A stretch of DNA of 20,657 bases from DATJHM01 sp035493895 (GTDB taxonomy: Bacteria > Chloroflexota > Ktedonobacteria > Ktedonobacterales > Ktedonobacteraceae). The DNA lies in NCBI GenBank assembly GCA_035493895.1, contig DATJHM010000291.1, forward strand, positions 1 through 20,657, given 5' to 3'. A program made the position numbers and the translations under genes. Below are positions 6,025-13,465 of this stretch, piece by piece; position 1 is the stretch's first letter, and each line of letters opens with the position of its first letter. A model generated the notes under the pieces. It did not search any database and was not told the origin of the DNA. It worked only from the letters and a program-made list of their open reading frames with translations.

Positions 6025-6375
6025 TTAATCATGATTCTCTCCTGGATGTGCGCGTAGCCGTTTGATCTGGCCCGCACGGATTTTCGCGACCTGTTTTCGT
6101 TTCACACTTTGCAGGGTCGGTCGTGTGGCCCTGCGAGGTACAATCTCACGTTGCAACTCCTCCAGACGCTCCGTCATACGCTCAAAGGCAACCTCTCTAT
6201 TCGCATGTTGCGAACGACGCTCAGTTGCTATAACGGTGGTACCACTGGGACGGTGAATCAGGCGCACGCCCGACTCTACTTTGTTGCGATGCTGACCTCC
6301 TGGCCCTCCGGCGATAATAAATTCAAGATTACAATCGTGCTCCAGCGAGGCACGATCTGTGGGATACTTTTCCAT
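6025..6375 (-). CDS. Small release-factor-like GGQ-domain protein (116 aa)
   Basis: The protein is essentially the catalytic domain of class I release factors, which hydrolyses peptidyl-tRNA in the ribosomal peptidyl-transferase centre. It has the GGQ motif (Gly26-Gly27-Gln28) in the context AGGPGGQHRNKVESGVRL, then HRPSGTTVIATERRSQHANR as in RF1/RF2 and ArfB. There is no codon-recognition domain. A basic C-terminal tail (KRKQVAKIRAGQIKRLR) could sit in the mRNA channel as in ArfB/YaeJ, suggesting rescue of stalled ribosomes, but it is shorter than ArfB (about 140 aa) and the exact subgroup is uncertain. The ATG at 6375 is the only reasonable start. It is followed by a good terminator, so it is probably monocistronic. 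Confidence 0.82.
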   Translation of the reverse strand: MEKYPTDRASLEHDCNLEFIIAGGPGGQHRNKVESGVRLIHRPSGTTVIATERRSQHANREVAFERMTERLEELQREIVPRRATRPTLQSVKRKQVAKIRAGQIKRLRAHPGENHD

Positions 6376-6487
6376 CCGTCCGATACGTCCTTTCTTTCTC
6401 GACTCTTCTCTATTGTACTCTATGTATCAATGATCTGAGTGAGCTCGAATGGACCCTTTATACGCTACTTCTGCGCCACTTGCACGT

Positions 6488-6913
6488 TTATTGAACCTGC
6501 GCCCGCCTGGGGAAGTCCTGTTTAGGTACACCTCTCCGCTCTCTCCGTCTGGTCAGCGCAAGCGCTCCTCCTCCACTCAATACCAGCGAGAATAAACTCA
6601 CAAGCAGCAGCAGCTCAAACTGGTAGTTTTGAAACCCCTGGCTGAACTTTACTTTGAAAATAGCCACTCCCATGACCGCTGCCAGCAGCAGCGCAAAGAT
6701 ACGTGTGCCTATTCCCAGAATCAAGCAGGCTCCTCCAACTATCTCGAGGACTGCAAGCGCTGGCGCTGTATAGCTTGCATAGGGCACGCCAATCTTCGCG
6801 AAGAGTTGTGCCATATTCCCTATCTTTTCAAATGCGGTAATACCATGCATCAGGAAGATGGCACCCAGGGTGATGCGCAGAATCAGAGGGGCCAGGGAAG
6901 AAATTGTTTTCAA
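6488..6913 (-). CDS. DoxX family membrane protein (141 aa)
   Basis: This is a four-helix membrane protein of the DoxX/DoxD family, often linked to quinone or thiol redox and stress detoxification. Hydrophobic segments are approximately residues 7-24 (LAPLILRITLGAIFLMHG), 45-65, 70-88 and 100-120, with the typical GAIFLMHG motif in the first helix and LEIVGGACLILGIGTR in the second. The frame is open upstream to 7129, but AAAGGAG lies 10 bases before a TTG at 6913, and starting there gives the usual DoxX length and places the first helix at the N-terminus. The 72 upstream residues look non-coding. The C-terminus is strongly basic (TRRRERR). Confidence 0.8.
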   Translation of the reverse strand: MKTISSLAPLILRITLGAIFLMHGITAFEKIGNMAQLFAKIGVPYASYTAPALAVLEIVGGACLILGIGTRIFALLLAAVMGVAIFKVKFSQGFQNYQFELLLLVSLFSLVLSGGGALALTRRRERRGVPKQDFPRRAQVQ

Positions 6914-7211
6914 GAGAGTTACTCCTTTCCCAAATATCTCTTCTGAATGCCATAACTCTATCCGCTTGCTATTGCTAGACTCTACTCTCGCTATTACGAC
7001 GTGACTCAAAGCAAAAGTGGGGATAGGAGGTAGCACAATGTTCTTCCCTTGTTGTATAAAATAACCTGTTTGCTTTGTTGCCTGGCTGGAAAGGATGCAA
7101 ACACGTGCATCCTTTCTCCCGGCGTACAAAGTGGTGTGCTGGGAATGAAAATAATCTGTTGACCAGTCGGACTACCAGAGCGAGAATCTCTCAAAAATAC
7201 TCTGGTTCGCC

Positions 7212-7589
7212 TTATGAATGCTCGTCAACTTCTACTTCATTCGCAACTCCCAGATAGACGCTGGTCCAGCCTACGATAAAATGGGAACGCCAGAGCCCTC
7301 GATCGTAAATGGAGAGGTCGGGGGGCAATACATGCTCGATGACCATGGTAAATTGGGTATCGTCAAGCATGACTGGCTCGTCAAATTGATTGGCTTCCAT
7401 GAATTTCAGGTGGGCAATAATCCCTGCCTGGTAGCCTTTTTCAACGCTACTTTGAAAGACAAACTGATCTTTTTGTCCTAGACGAATATGTTTTCCAAAG
7501 GGTATGTCGGTGGTGGGTGAGTACATCAAGCCGGCAATCGATTCCATAGGAGGTGGAACGTCCTCTTCATGAGAATGATGATACGTCAT
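7212..7589 (-). CDS. Hypothetical protein (125 aa)
   Basis: I do not recognise a family. The frame begins at an ATG preceded by GAAGGA (spacing about 4-5) and encodes an acidic soluble protein with an early His/Glu-rich segment (MTYHHSHEEDVPPP). A central part with beta-like pattern follows (FGKHIRLGQKDQFVFQSS, then YQAGIIAHLKFME), with a WRSHFIVGWTSVYLG stretch near the end and a terminal EVEVDEHS. No signal peptide or membrane helix is visible. It lies alone between the DoxX gene and a terminator for the next gene, so it gives no context clue. Confidence 0.6.
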   Translation of the reverse strand: MTYHHSHEEDVPPPMESIAGLMYSPTTDIPFGKHIRLGQKDQFVFQSSVEKGYQAGIIAHLKFMEANQFDEPVMLDDTQFTMVIEHVLPPDLSIYDRGLWRSHFIVGWTSVYLGVANEVEVDEHS

Positions 7590-7906
7590 AAATCCTTCTT
7601 CGTACTCCTTTACATGCTGTTCGGCTACGCGATATTGGCAAAATAGGCAGATGACTATCCCATATGTGATATAAGCATTATTTACTACTTTCTTTAAGAA
7701 GCTGTGTTAAGCTCACTATACAACAGGTTGTCTTAATGAGTTTCAGGCAAGCCTCTTTGCTTACTGCCTCTTTCTCTTTCTTACCATTACGCGAAATGTC
7801 TCTGGAGAGGGACTAAAAACCGCCCTGTTGCCAGTCAAGGGCGGTTTTTCTGCTGCAAAGATCTATGGCTCTCTAGCCAAATATTGCTAGATGACCTGGC
7901 GGTAAT
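7590..7906. other. Intergenic region with terminator
   Basis: This 317-bp gap contains the upstream region of the 125-aa hypothetical gene and the strong hairpin at 7815-7849. No gene was seen. Confidence 0.55.
7815..7849 (-). terminator. Rho-independent terminator, bidirectional in form
   Basis: AAAAACCGCCCT (7815-7826) and AGGGCGGTTTTT (7838-7849) form a perfect 12-bp stem with an 11-nt loop, flanked by A and T tracts on both sides. It lies beyond the stop (7907) of the leftward 114-aa gene and would end the stress-protein operon. Confidence 0.88.
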
Positions 7907-8251
7907 CTACGAGGCGGTACTCAGGTGACCATGCTTGCTTTTACACGGAGGCTGAAGGCTGTACTGGCTAGCGGGAATTTTTCCACGACAATGGATTACG
8001 ATCGCTGGCCTCTCTCTGGTAAAGCGGGGGAGAAAGATGGCGCAACGCTGATCTGTAATGTAGAGACTGGCCGGTTCGATAAGCAGGTGGGGGGCCAGGT
8101 CATCGAACAATTCGATCACTTGTATGGCTTTCCATCTCTTTTCCGGTATCTCTGGAAGGCCGCAGACCTGCGCATCTATGTCCACGCTGTGCTCTGGATA
8201 GCGAGTGTTGAGCGCTAATAAGCAGATCCGCATGATATCGTGAAGGTACAT
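7907..8251 (-). CDS. Hypothetical protein downstream of the stress protein (114 aa)
   Basis: The frame is open to 8293, but AAAGGAGG lies six bases before the ATG at 8251, which I take as the start (MYLHDIMRICLLALNTRYPE). I recognise no family. The protein is mixed alpha/beta, with PEKRWKAIQVIELFDDLAPH, then LYITDQRCAIFLPR and ERPAIVIHCRGKIPASQYS. The pattern suggests a small globular domain, and the C-terminus is basic (CKSKHGH). It follows the UspA-like gene by 60 bp on the same strand and is followed by a strong terminator, so the two are probably co-transcribed. Confidence 0.65.
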   Translation of the reverse strand: MYLHDIMRICLLALNTRYPEHSVDIDAQVCGLPEIPEKRWKAIQVIELFDDLAPHLLIEPASLYITDQRCAIFLPRFTRERPAIVIHCRGKIPASQYSLQPPCKSKHGHLSTAS

Positions 8252-8311
8252 AAATGCCTCCTTTATGTCTGTGGGCTCTGTATGTATAGGCAAAATTTCG
8301 TATAGCCAAAA

Positions 8312-8806
8312 TCATGCGATGCCAACAAGTTCACTCTGTATTACTTGCATTCTTGCACTGCCGATCTCTCGATGAGATGAGATGAGTACCGGGACACTAC
8401 TCTCGGCCAGTATACGCTCCGCCACGCTCCCTAACTGTTGGGTACTGTTGTTTTCCCCTCCATGACTGGAGAGCATGATCAGATCGCAGTGATAAACCCG
8501 ACTGATTTCCAGCAAGGTGGGCACGATTGGCCCTGTACAGACGATGCTTCGTGCATCGATTTGCTGGAATTGTAAGCTCAATGCGAGTTTTGCCAGATAA
8601 GCTTCATCCAGTACAAGATGGCGCTGTACAATCTTTGCGAAATGTCCATTCAAACGTTCCTGGCATGTCTCTGCTTCATAAAGCAGATCATTGATCTGGA
8701 CAAGGTACAGGACGGCGTGCCATGCACAGGCAAGACGGGTCGCTATCGGAAGCACTTGCTCTGCCAGTGCCGAACCATCCAATGGCACCAGTATACGTTT
8801 GTACAT
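8312..8806 (-). CDS. Universal stress protein (UspA family, 164 aa)
   Basis: The start MYKRILVPLDGSALAEQVLP is diagnostic of the UspA fold, with the Asp of LVPLDGS. Near the C-terminus, CDLIMLSSHGG, then LGSVAERILAESSVPVLI, matches the ATP-loop and final strand. The nucleotide motif is degenerate: where G-2x-G-9x-G(S/T) is expected, the second Gly is replaced by Asn (HGGENNSTQQLGS), so ATP binding may be weakened. GGAGG (8814-8818) sits 7 bases before the ATG at 8806; a TTG six bases upstream is too close to it. UspA proteins act in the cytoplasm in stress or growth-arrest responses. It is probably the first gene of a two-gene operon with the 114-aa unknown. Confidence 0.85.
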   Translation of the reverse strand: MYKRILVPLDGSALAEQVLPIATRLACAWHAVLYLVQINDLLYEAETCQERLNGHFAKIVQRHLVLDEAYLAKLALSLQFQQIDARSIVCTGPIVPTLLEISRVYHCDLIMLSSHGGENNSTQQLGSVAERILAESSVPVLISSHREIGSARMQVIQSELVGIA

Positions 8807-9032
8807 AAACAAACCTCCGGTTTTTCTCTCTATTCTGCGGAAAATATAACACTTTTATCTCACATTCCTCTCTCTTTTCTCGTCCTCTTTCTCACAAGGT
8901 GCTCTCGGTTTTTTTTTCTCCGCTGTTCTCCATATGCAAATCCTTCTCTACAAGATTTTGGTGATGTTCTTATGCCTCTCTATATGGTATAAGTATCAGG
9001 AGATAAACAATGATAGAGAAAAGGAGCATTTT

Positions 9033-10067
9033 ATGAAGGCTGTTGGACTTTACCGCTATCTTCCCATCTCAGACCCCGAAAGTCTGCTTGATCTCGATGT
9101 GGAGAAGCCCGTTCCTGGTAACCGCGATCTGCTGGTTCGCGTGAAAGCTATTTCGGTGAATCCGGTTGATACGAAAATTCGCGCTCCCAAAGAACAGGTC
9201 GAGAACCCTCCACGTATCCTTGGCTGGGATGTCTCTGGCGTTGTGGAGCAGGTGGGGGAGGGCTGCCGCCTCTTCAAACCAGGCGATGAGGTGTACTATG
9301 CGGGCAGCATTACCCGTCCCGGTGGCAATAGCGAGTTTCATCTGGTTGATGAGCGCATTACTGGCCACAAGCCAAAAAGCCTGGATTTTGCCCAGGCGGC
9401 CGCTCTTCCTCTGACGACGTTGACTGCCTGGGAGGGCCTTTTTGATCGCCTCGGCATCTCGCAACGCCTGTCGGAGAATCAGGGCAAACGTATCCTGATT
9501 ATTGGCGCGGCTGGCGGCGTCGGTTCTATCGCAACTCAACTCGCAAATCAGGCCGGACTGACGGTGATTGGCACGGCGACACGTCCCGAAAGCGTTCGCT
9601 GGGCCTGCGAGCACGGCGCTCACCATACGCTTGATTATCGCCAACCTTTCACTTCCCAACTGCAACAGTTCGGTTTTGAGACGGTGGACTATATCTTCTG
9701 CCTCAATAGCACGGATGCTCATTGGGACAACATGGTTGCCGCTATTGCCCCTCAAGGCAAGATTTGCTCGATTGTGGAGACAGATACTCCGCTCGATATC
9801 ACAGCTCTCCAGCACAAGAGCGCTACGTTTGCCTGGGAGTTTATGTTTACCCGCTCGATGTATCAGACGCCCGATATGATTAAGCAGCATGATCTGCTTA
9901 ATGCGGTCGCCGATCTCATCGATGCCGGACGCATCCAGACGACGCTCAATGAGCGCCTTTCTCCGATCAATGCCGCCACGCTTCGCCAGGCTCATGCCCA
10001 CCTGGAAGAGGGACGGACGATTGGTAAGGTCGTTCTGGAAGGTTTCTCCACTGAAGAGAATTCCTGA
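9033..10067 (+). CDS. Zinc-independent MDR oxidoreductase, 'zinc-binding alcohol dehydrogenase family' (344 aa)
   Basis: This is a medium-chain dehydrogenase/reductase of the quinone-oxidoreductase side. The GroES-like half contains LLVRVKAISVNPVDTKIR, with NPVD where zinc enzymes have the catalytic Cys, and ILGWDVSGVVEQVGEG and FKPGDEVYYAG. The Rossmann half has IIGAAGGVGSIATQLA (residues about 157-172). No zinc-ligand cluster is seen, so a zinc-free NAD(P)H-dependent reductase of quinones or enones is most likely despite the usual database name. AAGGAG precedes the ATG at 9033; the open frame extends further upstream but is non-coding in character. It is a single gene followed by a hairpin. 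Confidence 0.88.
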   Translation: MKAVGLYRYLPISDPESLLDLDVEKPVPGNRDLLVRVKAISVNPVDTKIRAPKEQVENPPRILGWDVSGVVEQVGEGCRLFKPGDEVYYAGSITRPGGNSEFHLVDERITGHKPKSLDFAQAAALPLTTLTAWEGLFDRLGISQRLSENQGKRILIIGAAGGVGSIATQLANQAGLTVIGTATRPESVRWACEHGAHHTLDYRQPFTSQLQQFGFETVDYIFCLNSTDAHWDNMVAAIAPQGKICSIVETDTPLDITALQHKSATFAWEFMFTRSMYQTPDMIKQHDLLNAVADLIDAGRIQTTLNERLSPINAATLRQAHAHLEEGRTIGKVVLEGFSTEENS

Positions 10068-10095
10068 TCCCAGGGATACCTTTCTCATTCTGGTT

Positions 10096-10133
10096 GCAGG
10101 AAGGGATGGACGCAATTTCTCTCCCTTCCCTGC
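10096..10133 (+). terminator. Hairpin after the MDR gene
   Basis: GCAGGAAGGGA (10096-10106) pairs with TCCCTTCCCTGC (10122-10133) with one bulged C. It lies 28 bp after the stop codon. No T run follows, so termination is probable but not certain. Confidence 0.45.
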
Positions 10134-10286
10134 GAACCTCACTCCGCAATAACGTTTCTCTCCCTCACGCATACATAATGCTACAAATTTGTCACACTTT
10201 CGCCATATTCTTGCTACTCCTGCCAACTATACTTGGCTCATCTGCTTAGGATTATGTAATACATCACTTTGAGGGAGAATACTGCG

Positions 10287-11063
10287 ATGAAAATATATGA
10301 CCACCCTACGCGCAAACACTCTATTGCAGGCACGTATACGTTTTTGTTCCTCTCGCTTCCATTCGCGCTCTTGTACTTTATTATTACTGTAACCCTGTTC
10401 TCGCTGAGTCTCGGGACGATGGTTATCTGGATTGGTTTGCCGATCCTTCTACTGCTGTTTGTTCTGCTACACGGTTTCGCTTTACTTGAATGCTCGCTTG
10501 TACACAATCTTCTGGGCATAGGTCAGCCCATCCCGCGACCTCTGGAATCCTCCATCTCACTCCGGCTGCGCTTCGTTCGCTATCTGCAAGATCCGCTGAG
10601 CTGGACCAGACTGATCTATATGCTGGTGGTGAAACTGCCCTTGAGCATTGTCTCTTTTACGCTGGTGCTGGTGCTGCCCCTGCTCTCTGTCGTCCTGACA
10701 TTGTTTCCGCTGGCCTACTTGCTGAATCTGTTTATCAATGGCATTTTGCTGCTGAACCATATTCCATCACAGACCATTTTGATCCCGTTCTTTATTGAAG
10801 TTCATCAGGCGACGTTTGAGCCTCTGATGTTCGCTCGCTGCTTTCTCATTGTACCGGTCGGCGTTCTCCTCTGGTTTGTGAGCAACTGGCTACTCGGCGG
10901 TCTGGCTCACGTTTCAGGTCTGCTTGCTTACGCTTTGCTTGCTCCAGAACAACAGGCCGAAGCAACATTTTCCCCTTTTCGTCCACAAATGGAGGCTACC
11001 TATGTGCCCCCTATGACCCCACAATCTCAGGCGGCCCGCTCCGAGATGGCTTCCTACGACTAG
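10287..11063 (+). CDS. Sensor-domain membrane protein (258 aa)
   Basis: The protein resembles the 'putative sensor' membrane domain (PF13796 type) found at the N-terminus of some actinobacterial and Chloroflexota histidine kinases, but here it stands alone. An early double hydrophobic stretch (about residues 13-62, including GTMVIWIGLPILLLLFVLL) is followed by an Arg-rich loop with RYLQDPLSWTRLIYMLVVKL. A second hydrophobic block (about 120-160) and a last helix near 195-220 follow. The C-terminal 40 residues are hydrophilic. GAGGGAGAA supports the ATG at 10287; a TTG six codons upstream overlaps this site. No kinase gene adjoins it. Function beyond membrane sensing is unknown. Confidence 0.72.
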   Translation: MKIYDHPTRKHSIAGTYTFLFLSLPFALLYFIITVTLFSLSLGTMVIWIGLPILLLLFVLLHGFALLECSLVHNLLGIGQPIPRPLESSISLRLRFVRYLQDPLSWTRLIYMLVVKLPLSIVSFTLVLVLPLLSVVLTLFPLAYLLNLFINGILLLNHIPSQTILIPFFIEVHQATFEPLMFARCFLIVPVGVLLWFVSNWLLGGLAHVSGLLAYALLAPEQQAEATFSPFRPQMEATYVPPMTPQSQAARSEMASYD

Positions 11064-11074
11064 CAATTCTGACG

Positions 11075-11122
11075 CAGATAACACGCCACGGGAATAAGCA
11101 TGCTGCCGTGACGTGTTATCTG
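11075..11122. terminator. Long hairpin after the sensor-domain gene
   Basis: CAGATAACACG plus CACGG (11075-11091) pairs with CCGTG plus CGTGTTATCTG (11106-11122) with one mismatch and a 14-nt loop, starting 11 bp after the stop codon. There is no T tract immediately after it. Confidence 0.5.
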
Positions 11123-11163
11123 GCTTAGGATTGAGAAAGGCTTAAGGACTTCTTGAGTTGTAC

Positions 11164-11201
11164 CAGGCAACCTCTGGTAGGTGCCTGTTCCGCTTTTTTT
11201 T
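11164..11201 (+). terminator. Hairpin followed by T8
   Basis: CAGGCA (11164-11169) and TGCCTG (11182-11187) form a stem followed by TTCCGC and eight T residues (11194-11201). With the preceding hairpin it forms a tandem terminator between the sensor-domain gene and folE. Confidence 0.55.
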
Positions 11202-11255
11202 GACCCATCTTCAGCTCAAAGAATGTCCGATTAGTCGGGAAGGACCATCCTTACT

Positions 11256-11825
11256 ATGGATGACTTTGAGAATACACAACTAGAAGATATTGTGTTTCAT
11301 TTGCTGAAGGCTGTGGGTGAAAATCCAGAGCGCGAAGGTTTACGCGAAACTCCTCGGCGTGTAGCTGAGAGCTATAAAGAATTACTCTGGGGCATGAATC
11401 AGGATGCGCGTGAGGTGCTGGGGGTGACTTTTGAAGAAGATCATCACGAACTGGTGATCGTGAAAGATATTCCTTTTTTTAGTCTCTGCGAGCACCATAT
11501 GCTGCCCTTCCATGGGTTAGCTCATGTCGCTTATATCCCTGATGGACGCGTGATTGGACTCAGCAAACTGGCGCGTGCGGTGGAGATTTTTTCACGCCGC
11601 CTCCAGTTGCAGGAACGCCTGACCAGCCAGATCGCTGACGCTATTGACGATGCTTTGCATCCCACTGGTGTCGGGGTCGTGGTCGAAGCCGTACATTTGT
11701 GTATGACGATGCGCGGCGTCCGCAAACCGGGTAGCCAGACGGTTACGTCGGCGATGCGCGGCATTTTCCAGAAGAATTCTGCCAGCCGAGCGGAGTTACT
11801 CTCTCTCTTGAGTAAAGATCGCTAG
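11256..11825 (+). CDS. folE: GTP cyclohydrolase I (189 aa)
   Basis: The enzyme converts GTP to 7,8-dihydroneopterin triphosphate plus formate, the first step to tetrahydrofolate and other pterins. The match is full length: REGLRETPRRVAESY near residues 26-40, and SLCEHHMLPFHG with Cys78 and His81 as zinc ligands and His80 as the catalytic position. IGLSKLARAVEIFSRRLQLQ and VHLCMTMRGVRKPGS (Cys149 the third zinc ligand, with the GTP-binding RGV segment) follow. All expected active-site residues are present. The ribosome site (GGAAGG, about 13 bases upstream) is distant and lies in a small inverted repeat (AAGGA/TCCTT), but the ATG gives the natural N-terminus. No other folate gene is adjacent, so it appears to be a stand-alone copy. 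Confidence 0.97.
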   Translation: MDDFENTQLEDIVFHLLKAVGENPEREGLRETPRRVAESYKELLWGMNQDAREVLGVTFEEDHHELVIVKDIPFFSLCEHHMLPFHGLAHVAYIPDGRVIGLSKLARAVEIFSRRLQLQERLTSQIADAIDDALHPTGVGVVVEAVHLCMTMRGVRKPGSQTVTSAMRGIFQKNSASRAELLSLLSKDR

Positions 11826-12175
11826 GTACTTTTCTGCTACATCTGGAGCCAATCAAGCATGTGTGCTTCTGTGCACGCTCCTCTGATTGGTTTCTCTTCG
11901 TCCTTCGCTTCTGCCAATCACGAAGCCTGTAGCAAAAATGCTGCTCACGAGCGCCACAATGTCGTTGTATTTCTCTGAAACTTTAGCCCTTCCAAATCCG
12001 TGGTAGTGCTGTCAGGGTGTTCGCAATTCCTGGCATCAGGATGTGTTTTGTGAAGCTTGTACGGGGATCAGCGTGGCTTGCCACTCAGGTTGTCTGTGCA
12101 TTGATAGGGGGGAGCGATTCGCTCTTCTCTGTTTTCGTTTGTTCAGGTTTGAAAAAATGAAGGAGTAACATTCTC
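11826..12175. other. Intergenic region between folE and the aldo/keto reductase
   Basis: This 350-bp gap contains a hairpin shortly after folE (11849-11890) and the ribosome site of the next gene. In about 11891-12150 I see no gene or clear promoter. Confidence 0.55.
11849..11890 (+). terminator. Hairpin after folE
   Basis: CCAATCA (11849-11855) and TGATTGG (11884-11890) pair, with AGC/GCT extending the stem inside, followed by TTTCTCTTC. It is a weak terminator candidate. Confidence 0.45.
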
Positions 12176-13069
12176 ATGCAGAATATATCTCAACGTCCTG
12201 CGGAAGCGAGCGGTTCATTGCTGCTCGGTGGCGATCTGCGGGTGAATCGTCTCGGGTTTGGCGCGATGCGCATTACCGGCGATGGCATCTGGGGTCCTCC
12301 CGCCAATAAGCAAGAGGCGCTGGCTGTACTGCGCCGCACGCTCGATCTCGGCATTAATCTGATCGATACTGCCGATTCCTATGGCCCTGAGGTAAGTGAG
12401 TCGCTCATTGCTGAGGCCCTTTATCCTTATGCAAAAGGTCTGGTCATTGCTACTAAAGGTGGCCTGTTGCGCACCGGCCCCAATCAGTGGCCTCAAGATG
12501 GACGCCCGGAGCACCTGCGCGAAGCTCTGGAAGGAAGCCTGCGCCGCTTGCGTCTAGATCATATTGATATTTATCAATTCCATCGCCCCGACCCAAAGGT
12601 GCCTTTTGAAGATTCGGTCGGCGAGGTGGCACGCATGAAGCAAGAGGGCAAGATTCGTCATGTGGGTGTCTCCAATGTGACGCTCGATGAGCTCGATCGC
12701 GCTCTGAAGATTGTGCCGATTGTGACGGTGCAAAATCATTACAATCTGGCGAAACGTGAGTCTGAACGCATGAATGAGGCCGATTCGGAGAAGATGATCG
12801 ATGTCTGTGCCAGTAAGGGCATCGGCTTCATTCCCTGGGCTCCTTTGAATGCCGGTTCTCTGTCTCGTCCCGGGGGCGTTCTTGATGAGATCGCTAAAAA
12901 GCATAATGCTCTGCCCAATCAGATCGTTATTGCCTGGCTCCTCAAGCGCTCGAGCACGGTTCTGCCCATCCCCGGCACTTCGACGGTGAAACACCTGGAA
13001 GAGAATACGCTGGGCGCAACGATTAAGCTGACCGATGAAGAGTTTACGCGCATCAATCAAGCTCGCTAA
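12176..13069 (+). CDS. Aldo/keto reductase (297 aa)
   Basis: A TIM-barrel NADPH-dependent oxidoreductase of the AKR superfamily. The catalytic tetrad is visible: Asp64 and Tyr69 (DTADSYG), Lys94 (VIATKGG) and His136 (YQFHRPD). The barrel continues with EGKIRHVGVSNVTLDEL, the VQNHYNLAKRESE strand and IGFIPWAPLNAGSL. The C-terminal cofactor-binding motif is LPIPGTSTVKHLEENT. GAAGGAG about 11 bases upstream supports the ATG at 12176. Length is normal for the family. The substrate cannot be told from sequence; small aldehydes or ketones are usual. It is bounded by long intergenic gaps, so it is likely monocistronic. Confidence 0.93.
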   Translation: MQNISQRPAEASGSLLLGGDLRVNRLGFGAMRITGDGIWGPPANKQEALAVLRRTLDLGINLIDTADSYGPEVSESLIAEALYPYAKGLVIATKGGLLRTGPNQWPQDGRPEHLREALEGSLRRLRLDHIDIYQFHRPDPKVPFEDSVGEVARMKQEGKIRHVGVSNVTLDELDRALKIVPIVTVQNHYNLAKRESERMNEADSEKMIDVCASKGIGFIPWAPLNAGSLSRPGGVLDEIAKKHNALPNQIVIAWLLKRSSTVLPIPGTSTVKHLEENTLGATIKLTDEEFTRINQAR

Positions 13070-13113
13070 CTAAACACATCATTGTACGCTTGAAGATACT
13101 CTTCAAATCATCT

Positions 13114-13146
13114 GCGGACCAGCTAGCACTATGCTGGTGGGTCCGC
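13114..13146 (+). terminator. Hairpin after the aldo/keto reductase gene
   Basis: GCGGACC (13114-13120) pairs with GGTCCGC (13140-13146), and the inner ACCAGC/GCTGGT can extend or compete with it. There is no strong T run. Confidence 0.45.
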
Positions 13147-13334
13147 TATCTCTATGGGCCATTTTGAGCTATACTGCACGCTTTACCAGTCGATATCTAC
13201 TATGCATGAATTGTTCGCTAGATGATTGTATTGGAAATTGGTATTCTGCTCTCTATCCTCAAAAATAGGAGCGCATTTCTTATGAAATTTGCTAGAAAGT
13301 CTACTGTTTTATCCCTATCGATTGCCCTATAGGT

Positions 13335-13340
13335 TATAAT
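13335..13340 (+). promoter_or_regulatory. Candidate -10 box upstream of the kinase-like gene
   Basis: TATAAT lies about 125 bp before the ATG at 13466. No good -35 box is seen at 16-18 bp upstream, so this is only a candidate. Confidence 0.3.
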
Positions 13341-13465
13341 AGTTATGTTATTCTGATAAATGTATTGCTTGCAAGTACTCATCCTTTTTTATGGTATGTC
13401 GGTTGTACACGGACGATAAGCCTGGTAGATTGGTTAGTGATTATGTGTGTTAGGAGCCTGAGCAT

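Larger units (their letters stand above)
13070..13465. other. Intergenic region upstream of the kinase-like gene
   Basis: This 396-bp AT-rich gap contains a hairpin for the preceding gene (13114-13146), a TATAAT box (13335-13340) and the ribosome site of the next gene. No gene was seen. Confidence 0.55.

Noticed and set aside
7038..7064. Eight-codon rightward mini-frame after a good GGAGG ribosome site
   Set aside because: It could be a leader peptide, but no rightward gene follows it and such sites occur by chance.
9069..10226. 385-residue frame antisense to the MDR oxidoreductase
   Set aside because: It is a shadow of a well-supported gene: the plus strand gives a complete conserved MDR enzyme and the antisense protein shows no domain.
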